Source of the DNA: Pseudomonadota bacterium
GTDB lineage: Bacteria; Pseudomonadota; Alphaproteobacteria; Sphingomonadales; Sphingomonadaceae
Direction: 5' to 3'
Assembly: GCA_023394965.1 (NCBI GenBank)
Contig: JAEWZX010000019.1
Location: 62,001 to 126,000 of the forward strand
DNA: 64,000 bases
Numbering within the stretch: position 1 is the first letter of the stretch; each line of letters begins with the position of its first letter. The translations under genes and the position numbers were made by a program. A model generated the notes under the pieces. It was not told where the DNA came from, did no database searches, and saw only the letters and a list, made by a program, of their open reading frames with translations. This document shows positions 44,006 to 52,356 of the stretch, piece by piece.

Positions 44006-44551
44006 ATGACCAGCATGACTGTCAACGGGAAGCCGGTGCGTTTCCTGATGGATCCGGACACCCCGCTGCTGTGGGCGTTGCGCGATGCCGCCAACCTTAC
44101 CGGCACCAAATACGGGTGCGGCGAGGGCGATTGCGGGGCCTGCATGGTGCATGTCGACGGCGAAGCGCTGCGGTCCTGCCTGATCACCATTGCCGAGGCG
44201 GAAGGCCGCTTCATTACCACGATCGAAGGGTTGAGCCGGGATCGTTCGCATCCGGTGCAGCAGGCGATGGTGGCGGAACAGGCGATCCAGTGCGGGTTCT
44301 GCACGCCGGGGATTGTCATGGCGGCCAGCGCCCTGCTGGCGAAGAATGGTTCGCCTTCGGAGGCAGAGATAAAGGCTGCCATTCCCAATTTGTGCCGCTG
44401 CGGTGTCTATCCGCGGCTGGTGCGTTCGATACAGCGGGCGGGCAGGGTGGCGCGCCGACAGGAAACCATCAGCGCCGCACCGGCGCCGGGGATCAGCGCA
44501 GAAGATGCGGCGCGGGAAATCCCGGCCCTGTCGGCCCCCGCAAAAGACTGA
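44006..44551 (+). CDS. (2Fe-2S) small subunit of a molybdenum hydroxylase type enzyme
   Basis: 181 residues. The N-terminal plant-ferredoxin fold supplies C in YGCGEGDCGACMVHVDG and a further C in LRSCL, and the helical second domain carries CGFCTPG and NLCRCGVYPRL. These are the eight cysteines of the two clusters in the xanthine-dehydrogenase/aldehyde-oxidase small subunit. Electrons would pass from a molybdopterin large subunit, but none is encoded in the neighbouring genes. The last 35 residues are Ala/Pro-rich and unusual for the family. It is followed 24 bases later by arsC. Confidence 0.88.
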   Translation: MTSMTVNGKPVRFLMDPDTPLLWALRDAANLTGTKYGCGEGDCGACMVHVDGEALRSCLITIAEAEGRFITTIEGLSRDRSHPVQQAMVAEQAIQCGFCTPGIVMAASALLAKNGSPSEAEIKAAIPNLCRCGVYPRLVRSIQRAGRVARRQETISAAPAPGISAEDAAREIPALSAPAKD

Positions 44552-44575
44552 CGATAAAGACATGGAGATTTACGC

Positions 44576-44920
44576 GTGAAAGCAACCATCTGGCACAATC
44601 CGAAATGCGGCACTTCGCGCAAGACGCTGACCATTCTGGAAAATCTTTCGAAGGTCGATGTCGAAGTGATCGAATATCTCAAGGATCCGCCCAGCGCCGA
44701 AAAGCTGGCACAGCTTTACCGCGATGCGGGGCTTGCGCCCAAGGATGGCCTGCGTATGCGCGGCACCGATGCGGAAGAACGCGGCCTTCCCGACGCTTCG
44801 GCAGAAGAAATACTCGCGGCGATGGCTGCGGAGCCCATTCTCATAGAACGCCCGCTGGTCGAAACGGACAAGGGCGTGCGCCTGTGCCGTCCGCAGGATC
44901 GGGTGCTGGAAATACTTTAG
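44576..44920 (+). CDS. arsC: arsenate reductase, glutaredoxin-coupled (ArsC family)
   Basis: 114 residues, a thioredoxin-fold protein of the ArsC/Spx group. It has the catalytic cysteine in IWHNPKCGTSRKTL. Arginines in MRGTDAEERG and IERPLVETDKG contribute to oxyanion binding. It may reduce arsenate with glutaredoxin, but many chromosomal copies without arsB or arsR lack demonstrated arsenate activity, and neither lies here. The 3' end overlaps the converging MFS gene by four bases. Confidence 0.85.
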   Translation: MKATIWHNPKCGTSRKTLTILENLSKVDVEVIEYLKDPPSAEKLAQLYRDAGLAPKDGLRMRGTDAEERGLPDASAEEILAAMAAEPILIERPLVETDKGVRLCRPQDRVLEIL

Positions 44921-46290
44921 CTGCGATCCTGCGTCAGGGTGCTGTCGGCCTGCAGGGCAGCCCAGCCATAGGCCAGCACCCCGCCGCACAGGGCGACAAT
45001 CAGGCCGAAACCAAGCCAGTCGGAATGGTTGTAAAGCCATACGCCAAGCGCCGGGGCATAGATGAAGCTGGCGCCCGCGACCGATGCCGTGATGCCACCG
45101 GCCCGGCCCTGTTCGGCACGCGTCAGCGCCAGCGAGGTGCCGGAGGTATTGCCCGGCCGGAACAGACCGAAGCCCAGCGATGCGATAGCATAGCCAAGCG
45201 CGATCGTGTGCAGATTCTGGCCCAGCGCCAGCACGATCGTGCCGACTGCGGCAGCGGCGATGCCGGAGAGCGAAGCGGCCCGCGGGCCGAGATCGAGCCG
45301 CGGGATCAGCCCCCATTGGGCCAGCAGGGTGGCGAGTGCGCCCGCCATCATGACAAGGCCCACCGGTCCGGCCCCGGCGGTGGGATCGCCGCGAAGGTCC
45401 AGCCGGTCGAGAACAAGGAAGCCGACGATGCCGAGCACCATGGCCTGCGCGTGCCCGCCCATCAGACCGCAAATGACCCAGGGGCGAAGACGCGGTTCGA
45501 ACCAGCGTAGCTTGCTCAGTTCCTGGCCGGTCTCTTCGTCATCCTCGTCGCCGCCTGCCGTGTCGGAACTTTCCGTGAATTCAGATGCGGGGCCGCCGGA
45601 ATAGGGGGATTCATAGGTGTTGCCGCGTGCCGGGAATTGCGGTTCGTCATTAGGCAGCCGCAGCCGCAGCGCGACCAGCGTAATGGTTCCGATCACGGCG
45701 AAGACCAGAAACGGCCCGGCCAGACCGAGCACGGGCATCACCATCAGCGGCGCAAGCGCTGGACCGATGACCGTTCCCAGCCCGAAGCTGGAGGCGATCA
45801 GCGAAAGCGCTTGTGTCCGCTCCGACCGTGGGGTGCGACTGGCGACATAGGCCTGAACCGCTGGCGGGGCGGCGCTGCCGAAGCCGCCATACAGGCTGCG
45901 GGCGGCAGCAAACAGCACCAGCGCCCAGAACGCGGGAAGAATGCCGACAAGACCCAGCCACAGCATCAGGCCGCACAGCACGAAACTGGCGATGAAGCCC
46001 GTCACGCCGAGCGCCATCATCGCCTTGCGGCCCCGGCGGTCGGAACGTTCCGCCCAGATCGGGGCACAGATGACCCACAGCAGTGCCGACCAGCTATAGG
46101 CCAGGCTGATCCACACGTCGTTTACCCCCAGCGACGTGCCGATGGACGGCATCACCGATTGCATCGCCGTATTGCCTGCCGCCGTCGTCAGCATGACGGC
46201 AAACAGCAACGCCATGCGCGAACGCGGGATCGCATGCGATTGCGGGGCGGGGGGCGGTGCCTTGGCTTGTGTGGATGGGAGATCGGCCAT
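44917..46290 (-). CDS. MFS transporter, drug-resistance-like
   Basis: Twelve-helix major facilitator of 457 residues. It has the helix-2 loop motif AERSDRRGRKAMMALG, and FGLGTVIGPALAPLM in helix 5 (motif C-like). A long acidic Asp/Glu-rich cytosolic loop (GGDEDDEETGQELS) lies between the halves. Substrate unknown. The start is placed at MADLPSTQ, since 21 further codons upstream lack support and overlap the divergent gene's leader. The Shine-Dalgarno match is weak. Confidence 0.8.
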   Translation of the reverse strand: MADLPSTQAKAPPPAPQSHAIPRSRMALLFAVMLTTAAGNTAMQSVMPSIGTSLGVNDVWISLAYSWSALLWVICAPIWAERSDRRGRKAMMALGVTGFIASFVLCGLMLWLGLVGILPAFWALVLFAAARSLYGGFGSAAPPAVQAYVASRTPRSERTQALSLIASSFGLGTVIGPALAPLMVMPVLGLAGPFLVFAVIGTITLVALRLRLPNDEPQFPARGNTYESPYSGGPASEFTESSDTAGGDEDDEETGQELSKLRWFEPRLRPWVICGLMGGHAQAMVLGIVGFLVLDRLDLRGDPTAGAGPVGLVMMAGALATLLAQWGLIPRLDLGPRAASLSGIAAAAVGTIVLALGQNLHTIALGYAIASLGFGLFRPGNTSGTSLALTRAEQGRAGGITASVAGASFIYAPALGVWLYNHSDWLGFGLIVALCGGVLAYGWAALQADSTLTQDRS

Positions 46291-46384
46291 CCGACACTCG
46301 GTAAGGCGCTGTGAGTGCGCTTGCAATGGCGGGGAGAGGCTGGCAAATGCCACGCTCGATAAAACTGTGACAGGGTACGCTATT

Positions 46385-47020
46385 TTGACCGGACATCAGG
46401 GCGTTGGTGCCATCGCACGGCCGGGTTTGCGAAAACGAGCCGCGCGGTTCTTCGGCCAGTGGGGTGTGTTCTTCCGCGGTTTCATCGAAGAACCCCGCAT
46501 GGTCGGTTCGATCATCCCATCCTCGCGCTTTACCATCCAGAAGATGCTCGCGCCGGTCGATTGGGAACGGTGCGAAGTGTTCGTCGAATATGGCCCGGGT
46601 GTCGGCACATTCTGCCAACCGGTGCTGGACCGGTTGCGGCGCGACGGCACGCTGATCGTGATCGACACCAACCCGCTGTATATCGATTATCTGAAGAAGC
46701 ATTTCCGCGACAGCCGCTTTCACGCGGTGCACGGTTCGGCTGCCGATGTGATCGAAATCGTCAAGGCGCATGGCCATGACGGGGCCGATTACGTCCTGTC
46801 GGGCCTGCCGTTTTCGACCCTTCCCGACGGTGTCGGCCCCGCCATCGCCAAGGCGACGCATGATGTGCTGCGGCCCGGCGGCGCATTTCTGGTCTATCAG
46901 TTTTCCGCCAAGGCGCGCGACTTCATGGCCAAGCATTTCCGCCGGATCGACAGTGGTTTCGAACTGTGGAACGTGCTTCCCTGCCAGCTCTTCTGGGGCT
47001 GGAAAGACAGTTCGAACTAA
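46385..47020 (+). CDS. SAM-dependent methyltransferase, phospholipid N-methyltransferase-like (COG3963)
   Basis: Soluble methyltransferase of about 211 residues, most similar in pattern to COG3963 proteins related to bacterial phospholipid N-methyltransferases and KsgA-like folds. VFVEYGPGVGTFCQPVLDRL is the SAM motif I and LIVIDTNPLYIDYLKKHF motif II. The conserved YVLSGLPFSTLP and FLVYQFSAKARDFMAKHF follow. The start is uncertain: the best candidate is TTG with CAGGG about ten bases upstream; a GTG six codons earlier is an alternative. No ATG occurs before EEPRMVGS. Substrate, lipid or other, is inferred. Confidence 0.75.
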   Translation: MTGHQGVGAIARPGLRKRAARFFGQWGVFFRGFIEEPRMVGSIIPSSRFTIQKMLAPVDWERCEVFVEYGPGVGTFCQPVLDRLRRDGTLIVIDTNPLYIDYLKKHFRDSRFHAVHGSAADVIEIVKAHGHDGADYVLSGLPFSTLPDGVGPAIAKATHDVLRPGGAFLVYQFSAKARDFMAKHFRRIDSGFELWNVLPCQLFWGWKDSSN

Positions 47021-47841
47021 TCTTCCATCTGGTCTGGTCGGCTGCCGGCCAACCTGCTCAGCTGGGTGTGGACGGCGGCCAATATACATACCATCGCCAC
47101 GATCATGGCTGCATTGACGAGGCCGGATATAACCGCATCGCCAAGCAGGGCTGCCTGTTCTCCGGCAAAGGCGAAAACCAGCCCCAGCACCAGCGAGATA
47201 ACCGAAGACACCACGACAAACGCGACCAGCAGCAACAGGTAGAAAAAGAACAGGCGCACGCTGTTGCCCTTTGTCAGCGCCCACGACCGGCGCAGCGCCC
47301 TGACCGGGTTCAATTCACCCTCGATCGCGATGATCGGCGCTGCCAGCGACAGTTTGACCAAGATGTAGCAGGTTACCACGAAGGCGATGACACCGCCCAG
47401 CGCAGCGAGCGCTGAAAGCCCGGTGACCGCGCCGATCCCAACCAGCAGGGTTGCGGCGATCACGATCAGAGCGGTCTGCAGGAGCTGGCTACCGATATAG
47501 CTAGGCACCGACCGCAGGCCGGTGGAAATCGCTTCGCCAACCGTCGGGTTTGCGCGCCGCCGAACCAGCGCCAGCATGGACAGCAGGCCAATGCCCTGCA
47601 CGATGCCCACGATCAGGAAGACCCACCAATAGGTGGTGTACAGTTCGGTCACGGCCGCCATGATGGCATCGAAATTCCCGCTCGCCTGTGCCGCTTCGAG
47701 ATTGCCCATTTCAGGCATCGCAATCGCTATTGCGGCATAGGGAATGAAAAAGAACACCCCGGCAATAACTGCAAGAAGCCCAAGGTTGCGGGACAGCAGG
47801 CTGGTGGCGTCTTTCCAGGCAGTGTCGAGATTGAATTTCAT
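47017..47841 (-). CDS. polytopic membrane protein, GDPD membrane-domain-like
   Basis: 274 residues, six or so hydrophobic helices (LGLLAVIAGVFFFIPYAAIAIA, VFLIVGIVQGIGLLSMLALV, ALIVIAATLLVGIGAV, VIAFVVTCYILVKLSLAAPII, LFFFYLLLLVAFVVV, AMIVAMVCILAAVHTQL). It resembles the integral membrane domain of glycerophosphoryl diester phosphodiesterases but has no catalytic domain. IAIEGELNPVRALRRSWALTKGN before the fifth helix is a typical signature of this group in sphingomonads. Function unknown. Its 3' end overlaps the methyltransferase by four bases. Confidence 0.65.
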   Translation of the reverse strand: MKFNLDTAWKDATSLLSRNLGLLAVIAGVFFFIPYAAIAIAMPEMGNLEAAQASGNFDAIMAAVTELYTTYWWVFLIVGIVQGIGLLSMLALVRRRANPTVGEAISTGLRSVPSYIGSQLLQTALIVIAATLLVGIGAVTGLSALAALGGVIAFVVTCYILVKLSLAAPIIAIEGELNPVRALRRSWALTKGNSVRLFFFYLLLLVAFVVVSSVISLVLGLVFAFAGEQAALLGDAVISGLVNAAMIVAMVCILAAVHTQLSRLAGSRPDQMED

Positions 47842-47898
47842 GAAGGACCCTCTGTTTGCCCCTTGATAACCGCTTCGTCAGTCGCCACGCAATCGCGC

Positions 47899-48570
47899 AT
47901 GTCGTCCATTGCCCCAGAAAATGTCGAATGGCGCAGCGAAACAGGGCAGATTGCCTATCGCGACGCGCTCGACCGAATGACCGAACGCAACCGCGCCATT
48001 TCGGAAGGGGAGGCGCGGGAAATGGTGTGGCTGCTCGAACATCCACCCGTCTACACCGCCGGGACCAGCGCGACCGGGGCCGAACTGCTTGATCCCAGAT
48101 TCGAAGTGGTCGAGGCAGGGCGCGGGGGCCGTTATACCTATCACGGGCCGGGTCAGCGGGTCGGCTACATAATGCTCGATCTGAAAGAACGCGGGCGTGA
48201 TGTGCGCTGTTTCGTCCATGCCGTGGAAGGGTGGGTCATCGACACGCTGGCCGACATCGGCGTCGAAAGCTGGCGCAGCGAAGGGCGGATCGGCATCTGG
48301 ACGCGCGATGTCGATGGCCGGGAGGCCAAGATCGGGGCTATCGGCGTGCGCGTGCGGCGCTGGGTCACGATGCACGGATTTTCGGTCAATCTGGCACCGG
48401 ACCTGTCGCATTTCGCTGGGATCGTGCCCTGCGGGATCGAAGAATTCGGCGTCACCAGCCTCCAGCGGCTTGGAATCGATCTTGCGCCCCAAGCCTTCGA
48501 TGAGGCATTGCGGGCCCGCTTCGACGATTTCCTCGGAGCGCTCGAAGGAAAGGCCAGCGCGTCGCCATGA
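47899..48570 (+). CDS. lipB: octanoyl-ACP:protein octanoyltransferase
   Basis: Moves octanoate from acyl carrier protein to lipoyl domains, the first step of lipoate assembly; 223 residues. Diagnostic motifs: LLEHPPVYTAGTS, RGGRYTYHGPGQRVGY, and the catalytic pair K in EAKIGAIGVRVRRWVTMHGFSVN and C in FAGIVPCGIEEFGVTSL. A TTG 12 codons earlier is an alternative start, but the shorter form matches typical LipB. The next gene overlaps by four bases (ATGA). Confidence 0.95.
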   Translation: MSSIAPENVEWRSETGQIAYRDALDRMTERNRAISEGEAREMVWLLEHPPVYTAGTSATGAELLDPRFEVVEAGRGGRYTYHGPGQRVGYIMLDLKERGRDVRCFVHAVEGWVIDTLADIGVESWRSEGRIGIWTRDVDGREAKIGAIGVRVRRWVTMHGFSVNLAPDLSHFAGIVPCGIEEFGVTSLQRLGIDLAPQAFDEALRARFDDFLGALEGKASASP

Positions 48571-48893
48571 ACCATCGTCCCGCTTTCTGTCTTGTCGCCG
48601 GCGCGATCATGCTGTCCGCCTGCGGGAGTGATGCACCATCCGAAGAAACCGAGGCGGAGGCCGGGCGCGGGGCCAAGGGCGAAGTGATGGGCGGCACGAT
48701 CAGCGACGCCATGATCCCGCTCGACCAGCTTAAGTCGAAATCGCCGCACATTACGGAAGAACCCACGCCGCCTTCCACGGGCGACGCAGGCAATGGCGAT
48801 GCTGCCGCCGAAGCAGACGCGGATCCGGCGGATGGCGGGGCGGAACCTGCTCCGGCCGAGAGCGAAGAACCCGGCGAGCCAGCCGAAGACTGA
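48567..48893 (+). CDS. small acidic lipoprotein coupled to lipB
   Basis: 108 residues. Signal peptide with the lipobox LSAC (residues 16-19), so the mature protein starts at a lipidated Cys and is anchored to a membrane. The mature chain has a basic-neutral centre (GRGAKGEVMGGTISDAMIPLDQLKSKSPH). A long low-complexity tail is rich in Ala, Glu, Asp, Pro and Gly and ends PAED. I do not recognise the family. The start overlaps the lipB stop by ATGA. Confidence 0.65.
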   Translation: MNHRPAFCLVAGAIMLSACGSDAPSEETEAEAGRGAKGEVMGGTISDAMIPLDQLKSKSPHITEEPTPPSTGDAGNGDAAAEADADPADGGAEPAPAESEEPGEPAED

Positions 48894-48916
48894 GAGCCCC
48901 GGCCGGCCGCGGGCGA

Positions 48917-50014
48917 TTATTCCGCGTCGCCCAGCGCCGGATAATCGATATAGCCTTCGGGCCCCCTGCCATACCAGCTGTGCGGTACGTTGACGTTGGG
49001 GGCGATTTCCGCGCCCAGCCGGAAACGTTCGGGCAAATCGGGGTTCGAAATGAAGTCGCGCCCCCAGCTTATGGCATCGGCCCGTCCGGCATCGATATCG
49101 TCTGTCGCACCTTCGGGCGTATAGTCGCTGTTGAGCACCAGCGGGCCGGAATAGATCTTGCGGATCAGCGGGCTCTGCTTGGGCACGTCGGTGTTGCCGA
49201 AAGTCCCGTCGGGGCCCGGTTCGCGCAGTTCGAGGAAGGCCACACCGAGGTCTTCGACCACTTTCGCCGCAGCCCCGAAGGTCGTGGCCGGGTCGCTGTC
49301 GTCGCAGCCCTGCGAATCGCCGTTGGGCGACAGGCGCACGCCTACCCGGTCGGCGCCCCATACATCGACGAGAGCGGTCAGCACTTCGCGCAGGAAGCGG
49401 GTGCGGTTTTCCGCGCTGCCGCCATATTCGTCGGTCCGCAGATTGGTGCCGTCACGCAGAAACTGGTCGACGAGATAGCCATTGGCCGCGTGCAGCTGCA
49501 CCCCGTCGAATCCCGCTTTTTTGGCGTTTTCGGCGGCGCGGCGATAATCTTCCACGATCCGGGCGATGTCGTCCTGGGTGGCTTCGCGCGCCTGTTCGTA
49601 ATCCTTGCGGCCTTCGAAAGTGTGGGCATGGCCGGGCGCGGTGGTGGCGCTGGCGGACACTGGCGGATTGCCGCCCAGAAACAGCGGATGCACCAGCCGC
49701 CCCATGTGCCACAGCTGCAGGACGATGAGCCCGCCTTCCTGGTGCACGGCATCGGTCACCGGCTTCCAGCCTTCGACCTGTTCATCGCTCCAGATACCCG
49801 GCGCGGCGGGCCAGCCGAGCCCTTCGACGCTGATGCCGGTCGCTTCGCTGATGATCAGCCCGGCGCCCGCGCGCTGGCGGTAATAGGTCGCCATCATTTC
49901 ATTGGGGATCGAACCCGGCTGGGTGGAGCGGCCACGGGTGAGCGGGGCCATGAATACGCGGTTTTTCGCTTCGAGCGCGCCCATGCGGAGCGGCTGGAAC
50001 AAGCTTTCATACAT
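48917..50014 (-). CDS. old yellow enzyme family NADH:flavin oxidoreductase
   Basis: FMN-dependent ene-reductase of 365 residues that reduces activated alkenes, in the cytosol. It starts SLFQPLRMGALEAKNRVFMAPLTRGRS, the family's N-terminus. LWHMGRLVHP lies in the active site, and HAANGYLVDQFLRDGTNLRTDEYGGSAENRTRFL is the strongest signature (with the His/Asn pair in the family's substrate loop). It is close to N-ethylmaleimide reductases. An upstream extension of 40 codons overlaps the divergent gene and was discarded. The start has AAGGA nine bases upstream. Confidence 0.93.
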   Translation of the reverse strand: MYESLFQPLRMGALEAKNRVFMAPLTRGRSTQPGSIPNEMMATYYRQRAGAGLIISEATGISVEGLGWPAAPGIWSDEQVEGWKPVTDAVHQEGGLIVLQLWHMGRLVHPLFLGGNPPVSASATTAPGHAHTFEGRKDYEQAREATQDDIARIVEDYRRAAENAKKAGFDGVQLHAANGYLVDQFLRDGTNLRTDEYGGSAENRTRFLREVLTALVDVWGADRVGVRLSPNGDSQGCDDSDPATTFGAAAKVVEDLGVAFLELREPGPDGTFGNTDVPKQSPLIRKIYSGPLVLNSDYTPEGATDDIDAGRADAISWGRDFISNPDLPERFRLGAEIAPNVNVPHSWYGRGPEGYIDYPALGDAE

Positions 50015-50067
50015 GCGGGCAAATCCTTTTTGCTGGCGCGATTTGGCCTTTGAGCTAGGGGCGCAGT

Positions 50068-51000
50068 ATGAACGAAACAAGCATCCCGTCGGACAAGAAT
50101 GGCTTTCAGGCCAATGCATGGCACTTTGCTGCACTGCTTGGGGGAAATGCGGCGCTCGCCTTCGGTCCCTGGCTGGTGCGGCTGTCCGACACCGGGCCGA
50201 TTTCGGCGGGGTTCTGGCGTCTGCTGCTGCCGATTCCCATCCTGGCGCTGCTGGCGTGGCGGGGGCGTTCGCCCGGCCCGCTGGATCGCAAGCTGATCCT
50301 GCTGTGCATCGTCGCAGGGGTATTCTTCGCGCTCGATCTTGCCAGCTGGCATACCGGGATCGAACAGACGCGGCTGGCGAATTCCACCCTGTTCGGCAAT
50401 GCGGGCAGCGTCATCCTGATGGTCTGGGGCCTGATCGCCGCCCGCCGCGGCCCGTCCATGCAGGAAAGCGCCGGGGTGATCGCGGCCATCGCCGGGGCGG
50501 CCATCCTGCTGGGCCGCAGCATGGAAATTTCGACCACCACATTCGTCGGCGATTTGTTCTGTCTGGCGGCGGGGATATTCTATGTATTCTATCTCATGCC
50601 CGCCCAGCGCGCGCGGACGAAGCTTGGCCCGTGGGCGGTTCTGCTGCTGGTCAGCCTTGCCGCCTTCCCCATGCTGCTGGGCCTGGCGCTGGTGACCGGC
50701 GAGCCGGTGTGGCCGGGGCCGGCCGGATGGACCCCGCTGCTGGTCCTGGCGCTGAGCAGCCAGGTTGTCGGTCAGGGGCTGCTGGTCTTCGCGCTGCGGC
50801 ACTTTCCCCCGCTGGTGATCGGCATGGCATTGCTGACGCAGCCTGCGCTCGCCGCGATCATCGGCTGGCTGGCATTTGGCGAAGTGCTGATGCCGATGGA
50901 TATCGTGGGCATGGTGCTGGTCGGTGCCGCGCTGGTGCTGACCCGCGTTCCGGGGAGGAGCGGGCGCGTCGCCACCAAAGCTACCAGAAAGCCTTATTGA
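50068..51000 (+). CDS. EamA/DMT superfamily transporter
   Basis: Ten-helix drug/metabolite transporter of 310 residues with two EamA repeats. Helices include LLGGNAALAFGPWLVRLSDTGPISAGFWRLLLP (first repeat) and LLVLALSSQVVGQGLLVFALRHFPPLVIGMALLTQPALAAIIGWLAFGE (second repeat). The usual role is export of small metabolites. It is divergent from the old yellow enzyme gene and overlaps the 3' end of the DUF2254 gene by 20 bases. Confidence 0.88.
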   Translation: MNETSIPSDKNGFQANAWHFAALLGGNAALAFGPWLVRLSDTGPISAGFWRLLLPIPILALLAWRGRSPGPLDRKLILLCIVAGVFFALDLASWHTGIEQTRLANSTLFGNAGSVILMVWGLIAARRGPSMQESAGVIAAIAGAAILLGRSMEISTTTFVGDLFCLAAGIFYVFYLMPAQRARTKLGPWAVLLLVSLAAFPMLLGLALVTGEPVWPGPAGWTPLLVLALSSQVVGQGLLVFALRHFPPLVIGMALLTQPALAAIIGWLAFGEVLMPMDIVGMVLVGAALVLTRVPGRSGRVATKATRKPY

Positions 51001-52297
51001 AATCGCTCAGATGCCGTTCGAACCGGTCGAGATCCGGCCCGACCAGCGATAGCCGCGCCTGCCCGGCCAGCTTTTCCGCCTGATCTTTCAGCAGGCCGCG
51101 CCGCCGTTCGTCCCTGATCGGCATGGCCGCATTGGCCAGCGTGTCGAGCATGACTTCCGCCGCGATGGGGGAATCGGCCACCGCGCTGCGGATCGCGCCG
51201 AAGCCGCGGCTGACATAATGGGAAAAATCGTCCGGCAGCGGGATGACCGGGCAATCTTCGGCATCTTCGCCGCAGATATCCTTGCGCAGATCGCGCCGGC
51301 CGATATCGGCGGTGGCCGCACCCAGCCAGTGCAGGGCGGTAATGGCGGTGAAGGGATCGTTGATCCCCGGCGACAGCGCGCGCAGCCCGATTTCGACCAG
51401 CTCGTCGATCAGGAATTGCGGGTCCTGTTCCGGGGTGCGCGCGGGGCCGAGGGTGAAACAGTCCCGCACCCGGTCTTCGACATCTTCGGGCTGGCACCCG
51501 TCCACATCCAGAAACGGCATGTCGCGATGAACGAAATCGCCCGTGCGCACCCGCAGCGATATGGTGCAGTCGTGATCGCGGGCGATCTTTTCCAGATCTT
51601 CGAAATCGATCAGCTGGACATATCCCGTGCCCCGCGCCTTCAGCGGTTCGCCGCCGTTCGGTTCCACCGCGTCGCGAAATTCGTCTTCGACCGGATAGGT
51701 TTCGCGGATCACCTTGAGCAGCCTCTCCCCGATCCCTTCCAGCACCTTGTTGATGCGGATGCTCGACGGGATGTGATTGAGGAAGAACACCAGCACCGCC
51801 ACGCATACGCCCATCAGCACATAGGCCACCAGCAGCGACAGCTGCGGCACGAAGCCGGGCAGGGTGGTTGCCGCCGCATCGACGACATCGGCAGGCGTTT
51901 CGTCTTCGGTCCGCACCGCGCGCAGGACCAGCAGGGCATAGACGAAACTGCCGATGAAAGTCGCCAGGCTCAACTGATTGCCACGGTCTTCCATGAAATT
52001 GGTCAGCAGGCGCGGGCCGTAATTGCCGCTGGCGTAGGCGACCGCGGCGATGGTGATGGAAAACACCGTGGACGCCACGCCGATCATGCTGCCCGCCATC
52101 ACCGTCAGCATATCCGATGCCCCCTTGGGGCGTGCCGGTATGATCCAGTTGATGTCGTTCAGGAATTCGGCGAAGCCCGATCTGTCGAGGGCGACCATGA
52201 TCAGTGCCAGCACTGCCCCGATGATGGAAAACAGCGCCGGATAGAACCAGTAATTCGCGTTAAGCCGCGCCCAGAAAAAGCGTATGTCGGCGGTCAA
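50981..52297 (-). CDS. DUF2254 membrane protein
   Basis: 438 residues of a family with no assigned function. Helices span FYPALFSIIGAVLALIMV, DMLTVMAGSMIGVASTVFSITIAAVAYASG, LSLATFIGSFVYALLVLRAV and LSLLVAYVLMGVCVAVLVFFL. A long soluble C-terminal domain includes GYVQLIDFEDLEKIAR and ALRALSPGINDPFTAITALHWL, the family signature. The start is a TTG, supported by AGGGG eight bases upstream (the nearer ATG is out of frame). It runs tail to tail with the transporter gene. Confidence 0.85.
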   Translation of the reverse strand: MTADIRFFWARLNANYWFYPALFSIIGAVLALIMVALDRSGFAEFLNDINWIIPARPKGASDMLTVMAGSMIGVASTVFSITIAAVAYASGNYGPRLLTNFMEDRGNQLSLATFIGSFVYALLVLRAVRTEDETPADVVDAAATTLPGFVPQLSLLVAYVLMGVCVAVLVFFLNHIPSSIRINKVLEGIGERLLKVIRETYPVEDEFRDAVEPNGGEPLKARGTGYVQLIDFEDLEKIARDHDCTISLRVRTGDFVHRDMPFLDVDGCQPEDVEDRVRDCFTLGPARTPEQDPQFLIDELVEIGLRALSPGINDPFTAITALHWLGAATADIGRRDLRKDICGEDAEDCPVIPLPDDFSHYVSRGFGAIRSAVADSPIAAEVMLDTLANAAMPIRDERRRGLLKDQAEKLAGQARLSLVGPDLDRFERHLSDFNKAFW

Positions 52298-52356
52298 GCG
52301 CCCATCCCCTGTCAGTATCGATCAGGAAAGCAACGCGTGACCGCCGATTGTGTGCC

